A stretch of 41,110 nt of DNA from Phenylobacterium sp. Its GTDB lineage: Bacteria; Pseudomonadota; Alphaproteobacteria; Caulobacterales; Caulobacteraceae. A program made the position numbers and the translations under genes. Of the stretch, positions 22,346-30,131 are shown in pieces. Below the pieces are notes generated by a model that worked only from the letters and a program-made list of their open reading frames with translations, did no database searches and was not told where the DNA came from. Where the stretch lies: assembly GCA_003136395.1 (NCBI GenBank), contig PLEH01000019.1:1-41110 (forward strand), read 5' to 3'. The stretch's first letter is position 1. Each line of letters opens with the position of its first letter.

Positions 22346-23548
22346 ATGAACCTCGACTTCTCACCCGAAGAGAACGCCTTCCGCCAGGAAGTCCGGGCGT
22401 TCATCAAGGACAACTACCCGGCCGACCTGCGCGCCGCCCAGAATAGCGGCCAGCCGCTCACCCGGGACCTCTACCTCGCCTGGCACAAGGTGCTGGCCAG
22501 GAAGGGCTGGGTGGCGCCGTCGTGGCCGAAGGAGTTCGGGGGAACCGACTGGACGCCCACTCAGAAGTACATCTGGTCCGAGGAATCCGCCGCCGCCGAG
22601 ACCCTGCCGCCGCTGCCGTTCGGCGTCTCGATGCTGGCCCCAGTCATCTACACCTTTGGCGCCGAGGAGCAGAAGAAGCGCTTCCTGCCCGGCATCTACA
22701 ACGGCGAGGTCTGGTGGTGCCAGGGCTACTCCGAGCCGGGCGCGGGCTCCGACCTGGCAAGCCTCAAGACCAAGGCCGAGAAGATCACCGCCGACGACGG
22801 CAAGGAGTACTACATCGTCAACGGCCAGAAGACGTGGACGACGCTGGGCCAGTTCGCCGACTGGGGCTTTTTCCTGGTCCGCACCGACCCCGACGCCAAG
22901 CCGCAGGCCGGCATCTCCTTCCTGCTGATCGACATGAAGAGCCCGGGCATCAGCGTCCGTCCGATCGTCACGCTGGAGGGTGGCCACGAGGTCAACGACG
23001 TCTTCCTGGATAATGTGAAGGTCCCCGTCGAGAACCGTATCTTCCACGAGAACCAGGGCTGGACCTGCGCCAAGGCGCTGCTGGCCCATGAGCGCTCGGG
23101 GATCGCGGGCGTCGCACGCTCCAAGCGCAACCTCGAAAAGCTGCGCGAGATCGCCACGACCGAGCGGTCCGACGCCGGCGGGAGCCTGCTGTCGGACGCC
23201 TTCTTCCGCCGCAAGGTCGCCGAGCTGGAGATCGACCTGACGGCGTTGGAGTTCACCGAGCTTCGAACGCTGGCCGGCGAATCCAGCGGCAAGGGCCCCG
23301 GGCCGGAAAGCTCGATCCTCAAGATCAAGGGCACCGAGATTCAGCAGCGGCTGCAGGAACTCGCCCTGGAAGCGGTCGGCCACTATGGCGCCCCGTTCCT
23401 GCGCGACCTCGGCCACAACGCCCAGATCGGCCCGGACTACGCCGCGGGCCTGGCGGGCGAGATGTTCAACGGCCGCAAGACCTCGATCTACGGCGGCTCC
23501 AACGAGATCCAGCGCAACATCATCGCCAAGATGGTGCTGGGGCTCTGA
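22346..23548 (+). CDS. Acyl-CoA dehydrogenase, large-type subunit (PimC-like)
   Basis: A 400-residue flavoprotein that would desaturate an acyl-CoA at C2-C3 and pass electrons to ETF. Seen: N-terminal helical domain, WWCQGYSEPGAGSDLASLKT (FAD/substrate loop, about 123-142), QKTWTTLGQFADW, then the C-terminal helices with YGGSNEIQRNII at the end. The catalytic Glu of the MCAD position (YEGT) is Gly here; E249 in LLAHERSG is the likely base, as in LCAD/FadE26-type enzymes. AGGGAG is 8 bases upstream. The next gene encodes a second dehydrogenase chain, as in the PimC-PimD and FadE heterotetramers. The substrate (dicarboxylic, branched or sterol-derived acyl-CoA) cannot be told. Confidence 0.92.
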   Translation: MNLDFSPEENAFRQEVRAFIKDNYPADLRAAQNSGQPLTRDLYLAWHKVLARKGWVAPSWPKEFGGTDWTPTQKYIWSEESAAAETLPPLPFGVSMLAPVIYTFGAEEQKKRFLPGIYNGEVWWCQGYSEPGAGSDLASLKTKAEKITADDGKEYYIVNGQKTWTTLGQFADWGFFLVRTDPDAKPQAGISFLLIDMKSPGISVRPIVTLEGGHEVNDVFLDNVKVPVENRIFHENQGWTCAKALLAHERSGIAGVARSKRNLEKLREIATTERSDAGGSLLSDAFFRRKVAELEIDLTALEFTELRTLAGESSGKGPGPESSILKIKGTEIQQRLQELALEAVGHYGAPFLRDLGHNAQIGPDYAAGLAGEMFNGRKTSIYGGSNEIQRNIIAKMVLGL

Positions 23549-23614
23549 GTTCAGCTCCGAAGGAGGACTCCCCTCCCGCTATCCCGCCAACGCTCACACG
23601 GACCTAACCGACCG

Positions 23615-24757
23615 ATGGATTTCAGCTTCACCGAAGAACAGTCGATGCTGCGCGACACGGTCGCCAGCTACCTGGCGGACCACTATTCGTTCGAGCAGAG
23701 GCGCGCGATCCTGGGCCAGGAGCCCGGCTGGAGCCCGGCGATCTGGAAGGCCTTCGCCGAGGAGCTGGGCATATTGGGGGCGCCGTTCTCGGAGGCGCTC
23801 GGCGGCCTGGGCGGCGGGCCGGTCGAGAACATGATCGTCATGCAGGAGATGGGCAAGGCGCTGGTCGTCGAGCCCTACCTGGGCACGGTGGTGATCGGCG
23901 GCGGCTTCCTGAAGCACTCGGGCCATGCGGGCGCCGAGGCGCTGATCGCCCAGATCATCGCCGGCGAGGCGATCTTCGCATTCGCCTACGCCGAGCCGCA
24001 GGGCCGCTACAACCTGGCCGACCTGAAGACCACGGCGGCCAGGGACGGCGCCGGCTGGGTGCTCAACGGCCACAAGGCGGTGGTGATCGGCGGCCCCTAC
24101 GCCACCCACCTGATCGTCACGGCGCGCACCGGCGGCGGCCAGCGCGATGCGCAAGGCGTCAGCGTCTTCATCGTCGAGACGTCCGCCCCGGGCGTCACCC
24201 GGCGCGACTATCCGACGGTCGACGGCTTCCGCGCCTCGGAGATCACCTTCGAGAACGTCAAAGTGGGCGCCGAGGCCCTGGTCGGCCCCGAGGGCCACGG
24301 CCTGCCGCTGGTGGAAAAGGTCGTGGATGAGGCGCTCGCCGCCACTTGCGCCGAGGCCTGCGGGGTGCTCCAGAAACTGCACGAAGGCACCCTGGAATAC
24401 ACCCGCCAGCGCAAGCAATTCGGCCAGCCGATCTCGGCCTTCCAGGTGCTGCAGCACCGCATGGTCGACATGTTCATCCAGGTCGAGCAGGCGGTCTCCA
24501 TGACCTACATGGCGACCATCAAGCTCGGCGACGACAAGGAGCGGACCAAGTCGGCCGCGGCCGCCAAGGTGCAGATCGGCAAGGCCTGCCGGTTCGTCGG
24601 CCAGAACGCCATCCAGCTGCACGGCGGCATGGGCATGACTGACGAAATGGCCATCGGCCACTACTTCAAGCGCGCCACCATGATCGAGAGCGCGTTCGGC
24701 TCCACGGACCACCATCTGGCCCGCTATGAGTTCCTCAGCCTGGGACAGGCCGCTTAG
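23615..24757 (+). CDS. Acyl-CoA dehydrogenase, small-type subunit (PimD-like)
   Basis: A 380-residue chain of the same family: MDFSFTEEQSMLRDTVASYL, FAYAEPQGRYNLADLKT in place of the usual Ser/Thr-rich FAD loop, GFRASEITFENVKV, and RKQFGQPISAFQVLQHRMVDM and QLHGGMGMTDE near the C-terminus (FAD-pyrophosphate contacts). The position of the catalytic Glu at the end reads AFGSTDHHL, and no LxxHER motif is seen, so this chain is probably the non-catalytic partner of the gene just upstream, bringing FAD contacts. The gap is 66 bp and the same transcript is likely. The GGAGG at about 23561 is too far from the ATG to serve it. Confidence 0.9.
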   Translation: MDFSFTEEQSMLRDTVASYLADHYSFEQRRAILGQEPGWSPAIWKAFAEELGILGAPFSEALGGLGGGPVENMIVMQEMGKALVVEPYLGTVVIGGGFLKHSGHAGAEALIAQIIAGEAIFAFAYAEPQGRYNLADLKTTAARDGAGWVLNGHKAVVIGGPYATHLIVTARTGGGQRDAQGVSVFIVETSAPGVTRRDYPTVDGFRASEITFENVKVGAEALVGPEGHGLPLVEKVVDEALAATCAEACGVLQKLHEGTLEYTRQRKQFGQPISAFQVLQHRMVDMFIQVEQAVSMTYMATIKLGDDKERTKSAAAAKVQIGKACRFVGQNAIQLHGGMGMTDEMAIGHYFKRATMIESAFGSTDHHLARYEFLSLGQAA

Positions 24758-24819
24758 TGCTATAGGCCACCGCTCGTCCCGCAAGGCCATATGGCTTGCG
24801 GGGTTGAGCGGAGATCTGA

Positions 24820-25236
24820 ATGGCCGTCGCCAGCACCAAGAGCCGAATGGACAAGATCGGCGTGAAGGGCGGCATGCGTGTGGCCGTCATGGGAGTCAAG
24901 GACCCGACCCTGAGCGGCGAGCTTGCGCAAGAGTGCGCCCAGCCGGTCACCGAACTCGCCAACCTCGACCTCCTTTTCTACGCCGCCGACAGCGCCTCGG
25001 AGCTTGCCCGCATCGACGCGCTCGTCCCCATGCTGGCCGAGAAGGGCGCGCTCTGGATTGTCTCGATCAAGGGCAAATCCGCCACCGTCCAGCACGCCGA
25101 CGTCATCGGGGCCGCCAAGGCCCACGGCCTGATCGACAACAAGATGGTCGCCTTCTCCGATACCCAGACCTCGCTGCGCTTCACGCGGGCCAGACTCCCC
25201 GCTCCCGCTGCGCCCGAAGCCGAGACTTCAATCTAG
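24820..25236 (+). CDS. DUF3052-like protein
   Basis: A 138-residue protein. GMRVAVMGVKDPTLSGEL is followed by NLDLLFYAADSASELARIDAL, a helix, and then GALWIVSIKGKSATVQHADVIGAAKAHGL, a strand-loop-helix pattern like that of DUF3052 proteins (which read GGVIWxxTPK...DIxEAAxxAGL). The function is unknown; the fold suggests a nucleotide-binding-like alpha/beta domain. It is probably cytoplasmic. GGAG lies 10 bases before the ATG. Its TAG stop is followed within 2 bases by a CCGCTCATCCCGG-type repeat. Confidence 0.72.
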   Translation: MAVASTKSRMDKIGVKGGMRVAVMGVKDPTLSGELAQECAQPVTELANLDLLFYAADSASELARIDALVPMLAEKGALWIVSIKGKSATVQHADVIGAAKAHGLIDNKMVAFSDTQTSLRFTRARLPAPAAPEAETSI

Positions 25237-25237
25237 T

Positions 25238-25364
25238 CCGCTCATCCCGGCGAAGGCCGGGACCCAGATCGCCAACCGCCGAAATGGGCTGGTTTTCCGC
25301 TGAACTCTTCGAGCCCGCATTCCAGCCATCCCATCTGGGTCCCGGCCTTCGCCGGGATGAGCGG
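25238..25364. repeat. CCGCTCATCCCGG-type inverted repeat, copy 2
   Basis: Same arms as copy 1 at 19820-19946 and about the same length (127 bp), in the same orientation, with a few differences in the middle. It starts immediately after the TAG stop of the DUF3052-like gene. Repeats with these arms are, to my knowledge, common in Caulobacterales and related genomes. Confidence 0.88.
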
Positions 25365-25401
25365 AGATTGTATGGAGGCTTGGGGCTAGTCGGGGTCGGC
25401 C

Positions 25402-25683
25402 GTGTTCTACACCTACATCGTGGCGAGCAAGCGCAATGGCACGCTCTACACGGGCTCGACCGACGATATCGTCAAGCGCGCTTGGGAGCACCGCGAAAAG
25501 ATTCGGCCAGGCTTCACGGCCAAATACGGCGTGTGGATGCTGGTCTGGTACGAGCCACACGAAACTCGGGAAACGGCCTTCCGTCGTGAGCGCCAGATCA
25601 AGGAATGGCGTCGAGTCTGGAAGCTGCGTCTGATTGAAGATCAAAATCCGACGTGGCGGGACCTCTACGACGAGGTGATCTGA
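25402..25683 (+). CDS. GIY-YIG superfamily nuclease-like protein
   Basis: A 93-residue single-domain protein. YTYIVASKRNGTLYTGST (residues 3-20) is the GIY-YIG core in its small-protein form (YIV and LYTGST), followed by VKRAWEHRE, the TAKYGVWMLVWYE strand and FRRERQIKEWRR, which carries the conserved Arg/Glu. Stand-alone proteins of this type (UPF0213-like) are widespread; nuclease activity is unproved for most. GTG start. It sits alone between a repeat and the EamA gene. Confidence 0.9.
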   Translation: MFYTYIVASKRNGTLYTGSTDDIVKRAWEHREKIRPGFTAKYGVWMLVWYEPHETRETAFRRERQIKEWRRVWKLRLIEDQNPTWRDLYDEVI

Positions 25684-25727
25684 ACCGCGGGCGTGACCCG
25701 CGCAGCGACACGCACTAATCCCGACCT

Positions 25728-26621
25728 ATGTCCCTGCGCGACTTCGGGCTCCTGGCGCTGGTCTGCCTGGTCTGGGCGTCCAACAACATCGTCTCGAAAT
25801 ATGTGGTGAGCCACCTGGGCTCGCCGCCGCTGTTCTATGCGACGGCGCGGTTCGCGGTGGTCGCGATCGCGACCCTGCCGTGGCTGCTGCCGATGCCCAG
25901 ACCGCGCCTGCGGCTGATCACCGTGGCCCTGTTGATGGGCGGCGGCAATTTCGCGCTGATCTTCATGGGCCTGAAGTACGCCACCCCGTCGTCGGTGGCG
26001 GTGGTCAGCCAGCTTGGGGTGCCGATCACCACCCTCTTGTCAGTGATGATGCTGGGCGAGACGATCCACTGGCGGCGCGCGCTCGGCATCGCGCTCACCT
26101 TCGCGGGCGTCGTGGCGGTGATGTGGTCGTCCGCCGGCCTCAGCGCCTCGGTGGGCCTGGTCTATGTGATCGCCTCGGCCGTCGCCTCGTCCCTGGGCGC
26201 GGTGATGATGAAGCAGATCGAGGGCGTGAAGCCGCTGCAATTCCAGGCCTGGGTGGGCTTCGCCTCGGTCTGGCCGCTGATGCTGCTGTCGCTGGTGTTC
26301 GAGCCGGGCGCGCTGCAGGCCGGGGCCGCCGCCGGCTGGCCGTTCCTGGCCGCGGCGCTCTATTCCGGCCTGGTGGTCTCGGTGGGCGCCCACACCGGCT
26401 ACTACTTCCTGATCGGCCGCTATGAGGCCAACCTCATCTCGCCGTTGACGCTGATGACGCCGCTGGCCACGATTGCGCTCGGCGTGGCGATCTTCGCCGA
26501 TCCGTTCGGGGTGAGGATGGCGGCCGGTTCGGGGCTGGCGCTCACCGGCGTCCTGATCATCGCGCTCCGCAGGAACCAGGTCATGCCGCTGCTGCTCGCC
26601 ATCCGGAACCGCGCGCAATGA
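25728..26621 (+). CDS. EamA/DMT-family transporter
   Basis: A 297-residue membrane protein with about ten hydrophobic segments in two EamA halves: residues 1-125 (CLVWASNNIVSKYVV, GLKYATPSSVAVVSQLGVPITTLLSVMMLGE) and 140-285 (ASSLGAVMMKQIEG, ANLISPLTLMTPLATIALGV). Members export or import small metabolites such as amino acids or purines; the substrate cannot be told. It overlaps the amidase gene by 4 bp and begins a four-gene operon (EamA-amidase-PaiB-GNAT). Confidence 0.9.
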   Translation: MSLRDFGLLALVCLVWASNNIVSKYVVSHLGSPPLFYATARFAVVAIATLPWLLPMPRPRLRLITVALLMGGGNFALIFMGLKYATPSSVAVVSQLGVPITTLLSVMMLGETIHWRRALGIALTFAGVVAVMWSSAGLSASVGLVYVIASAVASSLGAVMMKQIEGVKPLQFQAWVGFASVWPLMLLSLVFEPGALQAGAAAGWPFLAAALYSGLVVSVGAHTGYYFLIGRYEANLISPLTLMTPLATIALGVAIFADPFGVRMAAGSGLALTGVLIIALRRNQVMPLLLAIRNRAQ

Positions 26622-27337
26622 ACATCATCGAGGCGCCCAGCCCCAATTTCGACGCCCGCACCGCGCCGCCGGAGATTCTGGTGCTGCACTACACCGGCAT
26701 GAAGACGGGCCCCGAGGCGCTCGACCGCCTGCGCGACCCGGAGGCCAAGGTCTCATCGCACTACATGGTCGAGGAGGATGGCCACATCTTCCGCCTGGTT
26801 CCGGAGGAGCGCCGCGCCTGGCATGCGGGCGTCTCCTACTGGAAGGGCGCGCGAAACATCAATGGCGTCTCCGTTGGGATCGAGATCGTCAATCCCGGCC
26901 ATGAGTGGGGCTACCGGCCGTTTCCCAACGTCCAAATCGCCGCGGTGATCGACCTGATCGCCGACATCCGCACCCGCTGGACGATCCCCAATGACCGCAT
27001 CGTCGGCCATTCCGACGTCGCGCCGGGTCGCAAGGACGATCCCGGCGAGCTCTTCCCGTGGAAACGGATCGCCGAGGCCGGCCATGGCCTGTGGGTGGAC
27101 GCCCCGCCCGCGCCCGGCGAGCCCCTGGCCGAAGGCGCGGAAGGGGTCGACGTCTTCGCCCTGCAGGCCGGGTTCACCCGGCTGGGCTACGATCTGCCGC
27201 CGTCGGGCAAGTTCGACGCGGCCACCAAGGCCGTGGTTGTGGCTTTCCAGCAGCACTGGCGGCAGGACAAGGTCGACGGCATTGCCGACGGCAAGACCCG
27301 CGCCCAACTCATGGCGCTCCTGAGGCTAGCCGGCTGA
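26618..27337 (+). CDS. N-acetylmuramoyl-L-alanine amidase with peptidoglycan-binding domain (AmiD-like)
   Basis: A 239-residue protein. Amidase_2 domain (about 1-150) with zinc ligands H24 (LVLHYTG), H131 (GHSDVAPGRKDDPG) and D141, plus the family's SSHYMVEEDGHIFRLV and VGIEIVNPGHEW. A PG_binding_1 domain follows (about 170-238: VFALQAGFTRLGYDLPPSGKFDAATKAVVVAFQQHW). It cleaves the MurNAc-L-Ala bond of peptidoglycan or of anhydro-muropeptides. No signal peptide is seen, which favours cytoplasmic muropeptide recycling, although the binding domain hints at an envelope role. Translationally coupled to the transporter before it. Confidence 0.92.
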   Translation: MNIIEAPSPNFDARTAPPEILVLHYTGMKTGPEALDRLRDPEAKVSSHYMVEEDGHIFRLVPEERRAWHAGVSYWKGARNINGVSVGIEIVNPGHEWGYRPFPNVQIAAVIDLIADIRTRWTIPNDRIVGHSDVAPGRKDDPGELFPWKRIAEAGHGLWVDAPPAPGEPLAEGAEGVDVFALQAGFTRLGYDLPPSGKFDAATKAVVVAFQQHWRQDKVDGIADGKTRAQLMALLRLAG

Positions 27338-27341
27338 CCTG

Positions 27342-27941
27342 ATGCACCCCGCCCCGTACCACCAAGAACCGGACGCCGGGAAGCTGGCCGCCCACCTCCA
27401 GACCTATAGTTTCGCGACCCTGTGTGTCGTGGGCGAGGGGCGGCCGCTGGTGGTGCAGGTCCCGGTGGTGCTGCGTCGGATGGCCAAGGGTCTGGCGCTG
27501 GATTTCCACGTGGCCAAGCGCAACGCCATTGCGCCATTCCTGACCGAGGGAGCCGGCGCCGTGGCGCTGAGCGCCGGGCCGCACGCCTACGTCAGCCCCG
27601 ACTGGCTGGCTGGCAAGAACGAGGTGCCGACCTGGAACTATGTGTCGGTTGAGGCCGAGGGACCGCTGACGCCGCTGGGCCGTGAGGATCTCATCGCCCT
27701 GCTGGACGACCTGTCGCTGCAGGAAGAGGCCCGTCTCGCGCCGAAGACGCCTTGGACCCGCGACAAGGCCGACCCCGACTACATCGAGCGCCTGGTCGGC
27801 GCCATCGTCGGCGCACGGCTGCACGTCGAACGGCTTGAGGGGACCACCAAGCTCTCGCAGAACAAGTCCGAAGCCGACCGGGCCGCCGTCGTCGCCGCCC
27901 TCGGCGACAACGCCGTCGCCAGCCTGATGCGGGGCGCATGA
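27342..27941 (+). CDS. PaiB-family FMN-binding regulator-like protein
   Basis: A 199-residue protein of the FMN-binding negative transcriptional regulator family: MHPAPYHQEPD start, LVVQVPVVLRR, FHVAKRNAI, AYVSPDWLAGKNEVPTWNYVSVEAEG (the family signature) and GTTKLSQNKSEADR near the end. PaiB in Bacillus represses sporulation and degradative enzyme genes, but many homologues may simply bind flavin. In Bacillus PaiB is paired with a GNAT acetyltransferase (PaiA), and here the next gene is also a GNAT enzyme overlapping by 4 bp. Confidence 0.9.
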   Translation: MHPAPYHQEPDAGKLAAHLQTYSFATLCVVGEGRPLVVQVPVVLRRMAKGLALDFHVAKRNAIAPFLTEGAGAVALSAGPHAYVSPDWLAGKNEVPTWNYVSVEAEGPLTPLGREDLIALLDDLSLQEEARLAPKTPWTRDKADPDYIERLVGAIVGARLHVERLEGTTKLSQNKSEADRAAVVAALGDNAVASLMRGA

Positions 27942-28441
27942 GCGGCGTTTCGATCCGCCCGTCCACGCTTGCCGACGCGCCGGCGATCCTGGCCCTGCAC
28001 CTGGCCGCCGCGTCGCGGGGCGGCGGGCTGGCCCGCGAACCGGACGAGATGTCGCTCGAACCCATCCAGGCGGTGCTGGCCAAGGCGCTCGCCAGCGGCG
28101 TCGCGCTCAGCGCCTGGTCGGACGGCGCCATCGCCGGCGAGATCCACGCCTCGCGCCTGGGCCCGCGCCAGTTCGACAACAGCCTCACCGAGCTCACAGT
28201 CGCCGTGCACCCGGATTTCCAGGGCCAGGGCGTCGGCGCGCAGCTCTTCGAGGCGCTGTTCGCCAAGGCCCGCACGCTCGCCGGGATCACCCGGGTCGAG
28301 TTGATGTGCCGCGAAGGCAATACGCGTGCGGTGCGCCTCTACCAGCGCCTGGGCTTCGTCATCGAAGGCCGCTTCATCCGCCGGGTGGTTCTGGCCAACG
28401 GCACGGTCGAGGACGACCTGGCGATGGCGAAGTTCCTCTAG
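27938..28441 (+). CDS. GNAT-family N-acetyltransferase
   Basis: A 167-residue acetyl-CoA-dependent transferase. The pyrophosphate-binding motif A is LTVAVHPDFQGQGVGAQLFE (Q-x-x-G-x-G/A type), followed by VELMCREGNTRAVRLYQRLGF (motif B) and EGRFIRRVVLANGTVEDDLAMAKFL. The substrate may be a polyamine, an amino acid or a protein N-terminus. Coupled to the PaiB-like gene by ATGA overlap, which recalls the paiA-paiB pair of Bacillus in reverse order. Confidence 0.9.
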   Translation: MSGVSIRPSTLADAPAILALHLAAASRGGGLAREPDEMSLEPIQAVLAKALASGVALSAWSDGAIAGEIHASRLGPRQFDNSLTELTVAVHPDFQGQGVGAQLFEALFAKARTLAGITRVELMCREGNTRAVRLYQRLGFVIEGRFIRRVVLANGTVEDDLAMAKFL

Positions 28442-28487
28442 GCGTCGCCGCCACAATTTCGCCGGGAGGCTGAACGGCGGGCCAAGC

Positions 28488-28595
28488 GTGACCTCAGAGG
28501 CCGTTCAAAAGGCCCGGCGCAAATTGCGCGGGCCTGGCGGCGATCCCCCGACCGACGCGCAGGCGGAACGAATCAAAAAGGACTTCACGTCATGA
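28488..28595 (+). CDS. Possible 35-residue leader ORF
   Basis: From a GTG at 28488 the frame reads VTSEAVQKARRKLRGPGG... and ends ...RIKKDFTS with its TGA overlapping the next ATG by 4 bp. The coupling and charged helical content hint at a real small protein, but the Shine-Dalgarno (GGGAGG) is 19 bases away and no family is recognised. Confidence 0.3.
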   Translation: MTSEAVQKARRKLRGPGGDPPTDAQAERIKKDFTS

Positions 28596-28900
28596 ACCTC
28601 AAGCGCACCGCTCTCGTCCTGATCCTGGGCGCGGCCAGCCTGGGTGCGATGAGCGCCACGGCCAACGCCCAGCCCCGGCGCGAGCCCGCCCGCTACGAAG
28701 CGGTCACCCACATCGACCGCCAGCGCCAGGAAATCCGCCAGGAAAAGCGCCGCGGCGAGATCGGCCCGATGCAGGCCCACCGCATGCTCGCCACCGACCG
28801 GCATATGGTCCGCCACGCGCGCATGCACGGCGGCCACCTGACCCGCGTCGAACATCGCCGGCTGCACCGCCAGGAGGTCCGCCTCCACCGCCACAGCTAG
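28592..28900 (+). CDS. Small basic His/Arg-rich exported protein
   Basis: A 102-residue protein. The signal peptide MNLKRTALVLILGAASLGAM ends with a cut near ANA-QP. The mature part is very basic and helical, with many Arg and His (RQRQEIRQEKRRGEIG, MQAHRMLATDRHMVRHARMHGGHL, LHRQEVRLHRHS). It might bind acidic polymers, metal or nucleic acid in the periplasm; that is inference from composition. AAGGA lies 9 bases upstream. It stands directly before rnpB. Confidence 0.75.
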   Translation: MNLKRTALVLILGAASLGAMSATANAQPRREPARYEAVTHIDRQRQEIRQEKRRGEIGPMQAHRMLATDRHMVRHARMHGGHLTRVEHRRLHRQEVRLHRHS

Positions 28901-28989
28901 GCTGATCCGCGCGCGCCGGGCCGTTTCCCCCGCGGTCCGGCGTGTCGTTGGCGTGTCTTGACCCCACGCCCCCGAACCCTCAGGTTCCG

Positions 28990-29398
28990 CGCGGACCAGA
29001 CGGCTGGGCGGTCGCGGTCTCCGCAAGGAGGTCGAGGAAAGTCCGGGCTCCACGACGACATGGCGGCGGGTAACGCCCGCCGGGGGCGACCCCAGGGATA
29101 GCGCCACAGAAAGCAAACCTCCCTCCCTCGCCTCGGCGACGGAGGGGAAGGGTGAAAGGGTGGGGTAAGAGCCCACCGCGTGCCTGGCAACAGGGACGGC
29201 ATGGCAAGCCCCGCCAGGAGCAAGACCGAATAGGGACCGTGCGCCCTTCGCAAGGAGGGTAGGGCTGTCGTAGGCCCGAGCGGTCCGGGTAGGTCGCGAG
29301 AACCGTCCCGCGAGGGGCGGTCCAGAGGAATGATCGCCGATGTCCGGGGTTTCGGCCCCGGGCGGCACAGAACCCGGCTTACAGGCCGTCTGGTCCCA
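28990..29398 (+). ncRNA. rnpB: RNase P RNA, class A
   Basis: The RNA subunit of ribonuclease P, which trims tRNA 5' ends. The terminal helix forms from GGACCAGACGGC (from 28992) with GCCGTCTGGTCC near 29385-29396. Conserved cores are present: GAGGAAAGTCCGGGCTCC (about 29032-29049, CR-I), ACAGAAAGCAAACC (about 29105), and near the 3' end ACAGAACCCGGCTTACAGGCC (about 29366-29386; parts ACAGAACCCGG and CTTACAGG), the alphaproteobacterial form of CR-V. A protein-sized frame on the opposite strand across it is a coincidence. It lies upstream of mraZ. Confidence 0.95.
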
Positions 29399-29416
29399 CT
29401 TCCTCCACAGGCTCTC

Positions 29417-29662
29417 GACTCCATTCGTTAACAAGCCCGGCAGTAGTTCGCTGTATGTTCTGTGGATAAGAACTTCTGATTAACCATACTTGGCCGCGAC
29501 ACATTGGTTTCTCTAATAAAAGGTCAATCAGAGTCATTGTGTCCCATTTAGGCCCATGTTATCCCGTTCGTACTTCGCTAACCATCTCGCGCTGTTGGGG
29601 CGGGCGGCCGGTTAAGCGAGGCGGGAAGCGGCTGGTGGGGTCGCTTGGTGCAGGGGCTGGGC
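29417..29662 (+). promoter_or_regulatory. mraZ upstream region: GANTC, TTAACCAT and TGGG sites
   Basis: This spacer is AT-rich for the genome. GANTC sites occur at 29417-29421 (GACTC) and 29531-29535 (GAGTC). CtrA-like half-sites occur at 29480-29487 (TTAACCAT) and 29579-29585 (TAACCAT). Just before the mraZ start, TGGGG (29636), TGGTG (29646) and TGGGC (29658) resemble a MraZ box, where MraZ binds its own promoter, but the second unit is imperfect and the spacing is 10 then 12. All are pattern matches. Confidence 0.4.
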
Positions 29663-29663
29663 G

Positions 29664-30131
29664 GTGTTTCTCTCGACCTTCGAGAAACAATTGGATGGGA
29701 AGCGGCGCATCGTCGTGCCGCAGGACTTCCGCGCCCAGACCGCCGGGCCGTTCGACGGCGTCTTCTGCTTTCCCTCCATCGAGGCCGACTGCATCGAAGG
29801 TGGCGGCAAATCCTTGTTCGACCGTTACTCGGGCGTGATCGAGGAGCTGGAGTTCGGCGACCCGATCAGGAGCGCGCTTGAGGTCTCGGTCCTGGGCGGC
29901 ATGGCGCAGCTCTCCTACGACACCGCCGGGCGCATCACCCTGCCGGAGCTCCTCTGCACGCAGTTCGGCCTGTCCGACTGGGTGGTGGTCGTGGGTCTCG
30001 GCGACCGTTTCCAGATCTGGAACCGCGACGCCTTCCAGGCGCACCGCGCCACCCAGCGTGAGGTGGCCCGCGAGGGCCTGTCCACGATGCGCGCCCAGCA
30101 GCGCGCTGCGAAGCTGAGTGCGGCTGGATGA
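29664..30131 (+). CDS. mraZ: Transcriptional regulator MraZ
   Basis: A 155-residue DNA-binding protein with two SpoVT-AbrB-like swapped-hairpin units: about 1-60 ([18 protein letters not shown]) and 75-130 ([19 protein letters not shown], reading [20 protein letters not shown]). MraZ forms ring oligomers and represses the dcw operon through TGGG repeats. GTG start. Its TGA overlaps the rsmH ATG by 4 bp, and it heads the cluster. Confidence 0.95.
   Translation: MFLSTFEKQLDGKRRIVVPQDFRAQTAGPFDGVFCFPSIEADCIEGGGKSLFDRYSGVIEELEFGDPIRSALEVSVLGGMAQLSYDTAGRITLPELLCTQFGLSDWVVVVGLGDRFQIWNRDAFQAHRATQREVAREGLSTMRAQQRAAKLSAAG

Noticed and set aside
28505-29434. A 309-codon open frame on the minus strand across rnpB
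   Set aside because: It covers a clear RNase P RNA and a small exported protein gene; long open antisense frames are expected in DNA of this G+C content.
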